Shown here piece by piece: positions 56,322 through 64,000 of a stretch of DNA of 64,000 bases; the stretch's first letter is position 1; the number at the start of each line of letters is the position of its first letter. A program made the position numbers and the translations under genes. Under the pieces are notes generated by a model. That model saw only the letters and a program-made list of their open reading frames with translations. It was not told the origin of the DNA and did not search any database. The DNA is from Sulfidibacter corallicola (GTDB taxonomy: Bacteria; Acidobacteriota; Holophagae; Acanthopleuribacterales; Acanthopleuribacteraceae): positions 3,410,001 to 3,474,000 of the forward strand of contig NZ_CP071793.1 of NCBI RefSeq assembly GCF_017498545.1. Reading direction: 5' to 3'.

Positions 56322-58250
56322 GTGATTCATTACTTTGCATACCTTTTGACCGCGTTCGGTCTGGGCCAGCTCATGTCGCACAGCGATTGTAAAGCCGCGC
56401 GCTTTCCCGGACTCTACACCTTTGCAGGCATCCTGCTGATGCCGCTCATGTTGTTCGGGTTGGACACCCTGCTTGCGCTGCCCTCGAGTTGGGGTGCGGC
56501 GATCATCGCAGCCCTCGCGTTCGGCGGCTATGCCCTGCCGCTCGTTCACACCCGCCTCGAAGGCACCGCCACCCTTCCGCGCAAACTCCTTCGATACCCC
56601 CCGTTCTGGGCGGCACTGGTGATCGGCTTCCTGCCCGCGTCGTACATGCCCCACCGCATGTCCCATCCGGACGAGTTCTTTCACTGGCTGTTGATCCCGC
56701 GCCTCTACGACGCGGCCGACACCATCACCTCCCCCAGCCTGTACCTCCCGGAAACCGCGGATCGCCTGCCCGGCTTGCCCCTGTTGCTGCTTTTCGCCTG
56801 CAAGCTCCTCGAACAACCGTTCTCGGCCGAATCGGCACTCCCCGGCCTGTTCGCCATGGGCTCCGCCACCCTCGCGGCGGTCTACGACCTGTGCCGGCGC
56901 CTGCTGTTTCCCACGCACCGCCACGACATCGGCCTGGCTTGGCTGGTGTCCTGCGCCGCCTCGACCTGCCTCCTGATCGGCAACCCCTTTCCCTACCAGG
57001 TACTCGTCGCAAGTCCGCTGCAACAGGTGTTGGTGCTTTCGCTCTTGCTGGTCCTCGCCATGATTCGCGAGCCGGCGGGCATCCTGCGGTGGTTGCCCGT
57101 ACTCAGCCTGTGCCTCGCCATGGGCTTTCTATTGAGCAAGACCTTTCTTCCGGTAGGCATGCTGATCTGGGGATTCCTGGGCGTCGTACTCTGGCGATTC
57201 GGAAAACGAGCCCGAACCCGTTGGCTCCAATGCGCCTTGCCCACCCTCGCCGTGTGGCCGGCTTGGACGGTGGTCAGGCAGGGGTTCCCCCAAAGCGAAT
57301 CCGTACAGGCCCTCACCGCATCGGGTCTCGCCTTTTTCGGCAGTCACGCGACGGATGCCGCCGCATCTTTCCAGGGGAGCCATCCACTCGGCGCACTGCT
57401 GCAGCCGGCCACCCTCATCACGCCCCTCGCCGCCTGGATCTGCTGGCGTCTGCGCGACGAGTTACGTGATCACACGATTCGCATCCTGACGCTTCTGGCA
57501 GCCCTGGTTCCGGTCTGGTTGATCGCCGTGCTGTGGTTCCCGCTGCAGACACCGCCCGGCCAGCCGATCACGACCGCAACCCTGCTTGGCGATTTGATGG
57601 TGGTCTGGCGCTCGGCAGGGCTGGTCTGTGTGTTCCTGGCTTGGATTCTGTTCCGCAACCGGTCGCGACGCCTGGGCGGAGATTCACAAAAACTGACGTC
57701 GCCGAAAGTCCGGCTTCGCCCGATCCTGCTCTCCAGCGCGGCCTCCATGCTCCTGCTCGGCCAACTCGGGTTGACCGCGGTTCGGCAGATCGATCGCCCC
57801 ATGGACCCACTGGTCTACCAGGCCGGGCCCGACTTCCTTCACCATATGCGGCAATGGGGACCAAATCGTCCCAAGGTATTGCTGATCGACCAAAATCCAG
57901 CGAGCAGCGGCTGGCTCCGAGCCCGCTACATCCGCATCCAACCAACGTTGGTACCCGCGTTCGATCTCAGTCCCTACAGCCGCTTCACCATGTCGGACGT
58001 CGCCACGCCCGCCTATTTCCGCGAGCAGGAGGCGCTGCTTTCCCTGTTTCTCGAGCAGGACGTCCTGTGGGTGATCTCCACGGATCGGCACATCGATCGC
58101 GTCCTCGGCCAACTCGCCTCGTTTCCGAATCCCCCGCGTGTGTACTACGACCCCTACCTCTACCACGCCAAACGCAACCCACCCACCACGCCGACCTCAT
58201 CCATCAAACAGGAAAGGCGGGCCCGGTCGAACCAGAACCCGCCTTTTTAA
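56322..58250 (+). CDS. Polytopic membrane protein, possible GT-C-like transferase
   Basis: A 642-residue membrane protein with about 11-13 hydrophobic helices and a C-terminal soluble part. Early in the chain YMPHRMSHPDEFFHWLLIPR places an Asp/Glu pair in a first large loop, similar to GT-C glycosyltransferases that use lipid-linked sugars. The C-terminal domain (RPKVLLIDQNPASSGW, LWVISTDRHIDRVL) may be periplasmic. No polysaccharide genes flank it. The GTG start at 56322 has GAGG upstream. The 3' end is inside a rho-independent terminator. Function is not assigned. Confidence 0.65.
   Translation: MIHYFAYLLTAFGLGQLMSHSDCKAARFPGLYTFAGILLMPLMLFGLDTLLALPSSWGAAIIAALAFGGYALPLVHTRLEGTATLPRKLLRYPPFWAALVIGFLPASYMPHRMSHPDEFFHWLLIPRLYDAADTITSPSLYLPETADRLPGLPLLLLFACKLLEQPFSAESALPGLFAMGSATLAAVYDLCRRLLFPTHRHDIGLAWLVSCAASTCLLIGNPFPYQVLVASPLQQVLVLSLLLVLAMIREPAGILRWLPVLSLCLAMGFLLSKTFLPVGMLIWGFLGVVLWRFGKRARTRWLQCALPTLAVWPAWTVVRQGFPQSESVQALTASGLAFFGSHATDAAASFQGSHPLGALLQPATLITPLAAWICWRLRDELRDHTIRILTLLAALVPVWLIAVLWFPLQTPPGQPITTATLLGDLMVVWRSAGLVCVFLAWILFRNRSRRLGGDSQKLTSPKVRLRPILLSSAASMLLLGQLGLTAVRQIDRPMDPLVYQAGPDFLHHMRQWGPNRPKVLLIDQNPASSGWLRARYIRIQPTLVPAFDLSPYSRFTMSDVATPAYFREQEALLSLFLEQDVLWVISTDRHIDRVLGQLASFPNPPRVYYDPYLYHAKRNPPTTPTSSIKQERRARSNQNPPF
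58213..58248 (+). terminator. Rho-independent terminator overlapping a gene end
   Basis: AAAGGCGGG (58213-58221) pairs with CCCGCCTTT (58238-58246), followed by T residues. The 3' arm and T-run also encode the last codons (Pro-Pro-Phe) and stop of the membrane protein. The A-rich 5' side would serve the convergent FKBP gene too, so it is probably bidirectional. Confidence 0.75.
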
Positions 58251-58274
58251 ACGACGTGACATTCAATCAGTGCG

Positions 58275-58973
58275 TTACTTGATTTCGAGCAACTCGATTT
58301 CGAAGATCAGCAGGCTGTTGGGCGGAATGTTGGGGGTACCGCGCGATCCGTAGCCCAGGTCGGCAGGGATGAACACTTCCCATTTGGAACCGGCGGGCAT
58401 TTCGACCAGGGCTTTCTGCCAGCCCTGAATCACGCCACGGAGACCGAACTCGGCCGGCTGGTTGCGCTTGTAGCTGCTGTCGAATTCGGTGCCGTCCATC
58501 AAGCTGCCCTTGTAGTGCACCTTCACGCGACTGTCCAAGGTGGGTTTGGCACCGTCGCCCTCTTTGATGACGCGGAACTGAATGCCGGACTCGAGCGTCT
58601 GAACACCGCTCTTCTTCTGGTTCTCGGCAAGGAACTTCTCGGCCTTTTCCTTGTTCTCGGTCATCTCGCGCTCGCGTCGAATGCGGGCCTTTTCCATCGC
58701 GTATTGACGCAGTTGGGTCATCAGCTTTTGCGTGGTTTCCTGGTCCAGTTTGTTCTTCGAGGCCAGACCGTCCTTGAAGCCCACGATGAACTCATCCAAA
58801 TCGATTTCGATCGAGTCACGGCTCAGGCCTTCGCCATATTGCTGACCCAGGAGATAACTCGTTTGTTTTAAATCAGGAGCGGGCGTCTCGGCTTTCTTCG
58901 CGGGATTCTGGGCGTCAGCGCCACCCTGGAACAAGAACACCGTGAGCAGCACGGTGGTGAACGTATGCATCAT
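58275..58973 (-). CDS. FKBP-type peptidyl-prolyl isomerase, exported
   Basis: A 232-residue protein with a signal peptide (HTFTTVLLTVFLFQGGADAQ), an N-terminal FKBP dimerisation domain (SYLLGQQYGEGLSRDSIEID, then the helical ARIRREREMTENKEKAEKFL), and a C-terminal FKBP catalytic domain. The latter has VKVHYKGSLMDGTEFDSSY, VIQGWQKALVEMPAG, IPADLGYGSRGTPNIPPNS and LIFEIELLEI. This is the FkpA/Mip layout, and it most likely helps fold envelope proteins in the periplasm. No Cys lipobox is obvious. Convergent with the membrane protein gene. Confidence 0.92.
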   Translation of the reverse strand: MMHTFTTVLLTVFLFQGGADAQNPAKKAETPAPDLKQTSYLLGQQYGEGLSRDSIEIDLDEFIVGFKDGLASKNKLDQETTQKLMTQLRQYAMEKARIRREREMTENKEKAEKFLAENQKKSGVQTLESGIQFRVIKEGDGAKPTLDSRVKVHYKGSLMDGTEFDSSYKRNQPAEFGLRGVIQGWQKALVEMPAGSKWEVFIPADLGYGSRGTPNIPPNSLLIFEIELLEIK

Positions 58974-59717
58974 GTTTTCCTTCCTTACGCTAGTTCGTGC
59001 CCATCCAGAAACGGGCGACCGCTTTCAACCGAAGCAGTCCGGTCGATTGGGCACGCGATCAAGACGTCTGGTGCCGTGCCGCATTTGGGAACGAGACCTT
59101 TTAGCCTAAAGTGTGCGATTCGGGTGGATGGTATCGTGCAAGATGTTGGAGCAAAACGTGTTGGGGCGAGCGGAGGCGTACTTGGAAAGTACGTCGAGCA
59201 TCGCCACGATACGTTGCAGCCCAACAGGTTGTGCGAGAGCGCCGCTAAGAATCGCTCAATTTAGGTTTAGATCTGGCGTTCCATAAAAACTGTCCTTTCT
59301 GGATGAAGACTGGTTCGTGACCCTCGCCACGAATGCCGGCAAGCCACGGGTTTGTGGTCTCGGAAGGGAATTCTATCACCCGGGCCGTGGCGACCCGCAA
59401 CAAAAGCGACATAATAGAAAATGCGGTGGGGTGAATCACGATCTTCCAACCCCATTTTTGACGGCGGCGCCCATGTTCTTCGAACGCCGAGAACACCCAC
59501 CCAAAACCGAACCAACAACCCCAATACTCAAAACAACTTACATTCAGCCATGCAACACCTGGCAGAACGCGTTTCGAGAGGCCGTCACGATCGCGGATTC
59601 CATGCCAATATCGCCAAAAGCCCCGAATCAAATCACAGCACCGCGCTTGCACATCGGCTCGATGAAGGTAAAATCAGGATTTATTCTGGAACAAGCGCTA
59701 CCCGCGGGGAGGCAAAC
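58974..59717. other. Intergenic region between FKBP and sigma-54 activator genes
   Basis: About 740 bases with no supported gene. It includes copy B of the structured element (59112-59263). The activator frame stays open upstream to 59421, but that extension lacks a ribosome site and family similarity. Promoters for either gene were not identified. Confidence 0.5.
59112..59263 (+). repeat. Structured dispersed element, copy B
   Basis: Second copy of the element at 2679-2845. Outer arms GTATCGTG (59131-59138) and CACGATAC (59205-59212) pair perfectly. Inner TGTTGGG and CCCAACA also pair. The apical hairpin is CGTACTT (59177-59183), loop GGA, AAGTACG (59187-59193). It lies upstream of the sigma-54 activator and is divergent from FKBP. 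Confidence 0.6.
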
Positions 59718-61283
<1,566 letters not shown>

Positions 61284-61321
61284 GCACGGCCGATCGGGGC
61301 CAACACCCCCGGTCGGCGGAA

Positions 61322-61339
61322 TCCTACTTTTTGGTAGGA
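61322..61339. promoter_or_regulatory. Palindromic TCCTAC-N6-GTAGGA site, distal
   Basis: TCCTAC (61322-61327) and GTAGGA (61334-61339) spaced by 6. It has the same half-sites and spacing as the site at 61629-61646. Candidate activator (enhancer) binding site, 460 bases before the -24 element. Confidence 0.5.
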
Positions 61340-61620
61340 CCACGCCGGGTGATCCCACTTCGAGACCACATTCACTCTGTTTTTTGCCGCATCATGGCGA
61401 ATCCCTTCGACGCATAGACACCTCGTTCGTTCGGATGAGTTTCGGCCGCTTCGACGAACGTGCGGTGGGCCCCTCATTTGTTCACTCACTGGGCAAATGC
61501 CCCGAAATACGCCGGTTTCAGGCCCAGAAACGGCCATTCCCAAGGGGTTTCCGTGCCGCTCGGCAAGACCGATGCGCCTTCCAGCCAAGCGGGCCGAAGG
61601 GGTCCGTCAGGGTACCGTGC

Positions 61621-61654
61621 CCTAGAAATCCTACGTTTCGGTAGGATTTCTAGG
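61621..61654. promoter_or_regulatory. Palindromic TCCTAC-N6-GTAGGA site, proximal (14-bp perfect arms)
   Basis: CCTAGAAATCCTAC (61621-61634) and GTAGGATTTCTAGG (61641-61654) are perfect inverted arms around GTTTCG. It contains the TCCTAC-N6-GTAGGA core (61629-61646). The centre is about 160 bases upstream of the sigma-54 -24 element, the usual distance for an enhancer site. There is no T-run, so a terminator is unlikely. A lone GTAGGA half-site lies near 61671. Confidence 0.55.
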
Positions 61655-61798
61655 CCGCACCTACACATCCGTAGGAAATTGACCCCGGTGTCAGAACCAG
61701 GAACCCCATTCTATTGACGCTCTGCGTCATGGGTCACGGGGTGTAAACCTTTGGTAAACCCCGCTTTCAGGGACAGTAGGTGTCAACTGGACACGATG

Positions 61799-61813
61799 TG
61801 GCACAGTTTCTGC
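61799..61813 (+). promoter_or_regulatory. Sigma-54 (-24/-12) promoter of amtB
   Basis: TGGCACAGTTTCTGC matches the consensus TGGCACR-N4-YTGC at every defined position, with GG and GC correctly 10 bases apart. It lies 62 bases before the amtB start, which gives a leader of about 50 bases. Confidence 0.8.
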
Positions 61814-61874
61814 CTTATAGGGAAGCATCGGAAAAAGGCCTTTTTGATTACTCAAACTTTTAAGAGGACATGCC

Positions 61875-63203
61875 ATGGTTCTGTTGAACAAGTGCCTCAT
61901 CGCCATTTTGGTTTTCTTTTCATCTCCACTGATTTTCGCGCAAGATACTTCTGCCGTTTCAGACGAAATGTTTCGTATCAACAACACTTGGATGATGGTC
62001 GCCACCTTCCTCGTCTTTATCATGCACCTCGGCTTCGCCGGCCTGGAAAGTGGCTTCACCCGCGCTAAGAACGCGGTAAATATTTTATTCAAAAACGTTT
62101 CCATTCTATGTATTGGCATTTTGGCCTACGCCCTGGTCGGATTCAACCTGATGTATCCCGGCGACCAGTTCGCCGGATCCTTTTTTGGCTTTGCCGGATT
62201 TGGCATTGGGGCCGGTTCCGCCGGGCTCACCAGTGCCTACAACGAAGGGTATACCTACTACACCGACTTCCTGTTCCAGGCCATGTTCGCCGCAACCGCC
62301 GCCACGATCATTTCGGGTGCGGTCGCCGAACGCATCAAGATGGGTTCCTTCATGCTGTTCGCCACGCTCTACGTCGCGTTGGCCTATCCCATCGTGGGCA
62401 TGTGGAAGTGGGGCGGCGGCTGGCTGCAGGAACTGGGTTTCCACGACTTCGCCGGATCGACCATCGTGCACGGTGTCGGTGGCTGGGGTGCCCTGGTCGC
62501 GGCCTGGATGCTCGGTCCCCGACTGGGTAAGTTCATCGACGGTAAACCGCGTCCCATCGCAGGGCACAGTCTACCGCTGGCATTTATCGGCGCCTTCCTG
62601 CTCTGGCTGGGTTGGTTCGGATTCAACGGGGGCTCGGTGCTCTCGGCCGATCCCGGCGCCGTCTCCCTCGTCCTGGTCACCACCAACCTCGCCGCCGCGG
62701 CCGGTGCGCTGGGCGCGCTGGTGGTCTCCTATCTGGCCTCCAAAACCTACGATCTGGGCATGGTGCTGAACGGCGTGCTGGGCGGACTGGTCGCCATCAC
62801 CGCCGGTGCCGACGTGATCGGCCCCACCGGTTCGGTCATCGTGGGCCTGGCAGGCGGCGCCCTGGTCGTGCTTTCGATGCTGGCCATCGACCGCATGGGC
62901 ATCGACGACCCGGTGGGCGCGGTTTCGGTCCACTTGGTCTGCGGCGTCTGGGGCACCCTGGCCGTGGGTATCTTCGGCAAGGCCGACCCCGCCGTCCTGG
63001 GCTACAGCCTCTCCTTCACCAATCAGCTCATCGGTGTGGCGGCCTGCGGCGTCTTCTGCGCCATCGTCTCCTTCGTCTTCCTCACCGCCGTCAAGATGAT
63101 TGCCGGCCTGCGGGTTGACCAAGAAGAGGAACTGCACGGGCTGGATGCGGCCGAACACGGCATCGAGGCCTACAGCGGCCTGCCGTTTTCCGCACCGAAC
63201 TAG
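61875..63203 (+). CDS. amtB: Ammonium transporter AmtB
   Basis: A 442-residue membrane channel of the Amt/Mep/Rh family. A signal-like N-terminus (LIAILVFFSSPLIFAQ) precedes 11 membrane spans. Landmarks are NNTWMMVATFLVFIMHLGFAG, FFGFAGFGIGAGSAG, FDFAGSTIVHGVGG-type DFAGSTIVHGVGGWGAL with the first pore His, and GWFGFNGGSV. The second pore His is in VHLVCGVWGTLAVGIFG. Transcription should be driven by the sigma-54 promoter upstream under the adjacent activator. No glnK gene follows, unlike the common glnK-amtB pair. Confidence 0.95.
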   Translation: MVLLNKCLIAILVFFSSPLIFAQDTSAVSDEMFRINNTWMMVATFLVFIMHLGFAGLESGFTRAKNAVNILFKNVSILCIGILAYALVGFNLMYPGDQFAGSFFGFAGFGIGAGSAGLTSAYNEGYTYYTDFLFQAMFAATAATIISGAVAERIKMGSFMLFATLYVALAYPIVGMWKWGGGWLQELGFHDFAGSTIVHGVGGWGALVAAWMLGPRLGKFIDGKPRPIAGHSLPLAFIGAFLLWLGWFGFNGGSVLSADPGAVSLVLVTTNLAAAAGALGALVVSYLASKTYDLGMVLNGVLGGLVAITAGADVIGPTGSVIVGLAGGALVVLSMLAIDRMGIDDPVGAVSVHLVCGVWGTLAVGIFGKADPAVLGYSLSFTNQLIGVAACGVFCAIVSFVFLTAVKMIAGLRVDQEEELHGLDAAEHGIEAYSGLPFSAPN

Positions 63204-63850
63204 GATCGAATCGGGCGCGCCACGCGCCAACGCTTGATACCTCCGGAGGCCGGGCCTAGAGGCCGACCCACCTCGAGCCCGGTCTCCACCCCTCCATCCA
63301 TCGCTTCATCGCTCTTTGAAAACCGTCGCCAAGGTGATAGCCCTTCAGGCCATCGAGGCCGATCGGCGGCGGATCAGCACGGGGTTCACCCCCCGTCGCC
63401 ACGCGGGCCCTGACGATCGCGACAGAGCCCGGCCCCAATTCCTGGCCTCCCGCCGCGTGACCGACCCTGACCCGGTCATGCGCATTTCGGTTGCCGCTCG
63501 GGGACCCCCATCCCCCCAACGCCCCGAGCGGCGCCTCCCCCCCTCTCGAGCTCCCGTCGAAATCAGACCGAACAGGTGGATTTCGGCCTCCGGCACCGAA
63601 CGTCTCCGCAAGAGGCACCCGAGAAAGAAGATTCCATTTTCAATCCCATCACAAGGAAGCACTCCATTGATCCAGGTTGGCAATTCAAACGACAAGCCCC
63701 GGTACAACCGGTCACGGGTTAATCGGAACCCGGATCGAGACGTCCGGTGGCACCAGCGGCGACAGAGACGCGCCCCCACCGCGTCGTTCGCGCGCGGGAC
63801 GGTTCGCCATCCGTCCGCCGTCGCAGGCCAACTCGGAAATTTGACCCCAT
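63204..63850. other. Intergenic region downstream of amtB
   Basis: About 650 GC-rich bases with no supported gene. Open frames on the minus strand (for example 63345-63887) have Arg/Gly-rich, repeat-free but unnatural composition and are not annotated. Confidence 0.5.
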
Positions 63851-63937
63851 GTATGTCAGGTGTGGCCCAAGCAATCACCATGGACATACTCCTTCCTTTT
63901 GCCGCCGATGTTCCGGTTCATCGGCGGCATTTTTTTC
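63851..63937 (+). ncRNA. Candidate small RNA: stem-loop plus terminator
   Basis: A stem of GTATGTC and GGTG (63851-63862) with CACC and GACATAC (63876-63889), one small bulge per side, is followed by a strong terminator. No open frame of plausible quality feeds this terminator. The 5' end and promoter are not identified. Confidence 0.4.
63901..63937 (+). terminator. Strong rho-independent terminator
   Basis: GCCGCCGATG (63901-63910) and CATCGGCGGC (63919-63928) form a perfect 10-bp stem with an 8-base loop, then A and seven T residues. It acts on plus-strand transcripts; the other orientation lacks a T-run. Confidence 0.85.
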
Positions 63938-64000
63938 CTCGGGACCCAAAACCTCTCGGAACGAACGGCGCTCCCCAGACGAGGGCTCCATTCCCCCACC

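Noticed and set aside
59421-59717. N-terminal extension of the sigma-54 activator
   Set aside because: About 99 codons without family similarity. The ATG at 59718 has a strong ribosome site and leads directly to the GAF domain.
63345-63887. Minus-strand open frame downstream of amtB
   Set aside because: Arg/Gly-rich low-quality protein in GC-rich DNA. Its start lies inside the small-RNA candidate and there is no ribosome site.

Overview
The window comes from a high-GC Gram-negative bacterium. The evidence is lipid A-core heptosyltransferases, a lipoprotein-processing pair (lspA, lgt), sigma-54 control, chemotaxis genes and ATP-dependent Clp protease. Gene content and the very repeat-rich intergenic DNA would fit an acidobacterial (Holophagae-like) or deltaproteobacterial-type genome. 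That is only an impression, because no rRNA or other marker was available to test.

Layout. 0.1-2.3 kb: two LPS heptosyltransferases on the minus strand. 2.5-7.7 kb: the heat-shock operon hrcA-grpE-dnaK-dnaJ behind a near-perfect housekeeping promoter, with a long structured leader. 7.7-9.3 kb: a duplicated block of palindromic repeats. 9.3-13.0 kb: moaA, a hypothetical gene, a CDGSH protein and hemW. 13.6-18.3 kb: PIN-PhoH, an Fmt-like formyltransferase, nusB, a PepSY-type membrane protein and a small acidic DUF1292-like protein. 18.3-20.7 kb: lspA, lgt and an RluD-type pseudouridine synthase. 21.1-23.3 kb: a tightly overlapped chemotaxis operon, cheD-HDOD-cheY-cheX. 23.6-26.0 kb: a DUF420 membrane protein and a PGM1-like ATP-grasp ligase. 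26.0-27.3 kb: a second family of palindromic tandem repeats. 27.3-33.0 kb: minus-strand rho, engB, clpX, clpP, tig and tRNA-Leu(UAG). 33.2-43.5 kb: a secreted M14 carboxypeptidase, a metallophosphoesterase, a double-CxxC protein, a PLP aminotransferase, a KamA-type radical SAM enzyme and a penicillin acylase homologue. 43.6-46.7 kb: more first-family repeats, with an IS3-family element between them. 47.5-54.5 kb: recC and recB. 54.5-55.3 kb: an AT-rich island with a MITE-like element and gene debris. 55.3-59.0 kb: mnmD, a polytopic membrane protein and an FKBP isomerase. 59.7-63.2 kb: a GAF-AAA-Fis sigma-54 activator and amtB. 63.2-64.0 kb: a gap holding a possible small RNA.

The genes form several functional groups: protein folding and proteolysis (hrcA operon, tig-clpP-clpX, FKBP), nitrogen control (activator, palindromic enhancer sites, sigma-54 promoter, amtB), chemotaxis, and DNA repair (RecBC with no recD in view).

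The least expected content is non-coding. Two unrelated repeat families share one design: conserved loops and flanks around stems whose sequence differs from copy to copy while complementarity is kept. A third element occurs twice, once in the hrcA leader and once upstream of the sigma-54 activator gene, and shows a compensatory base-pair change. These point to selection on folded DNA or RNA, or to a palindrome-copying mechanism, and are the best candidates for something undescribed here.
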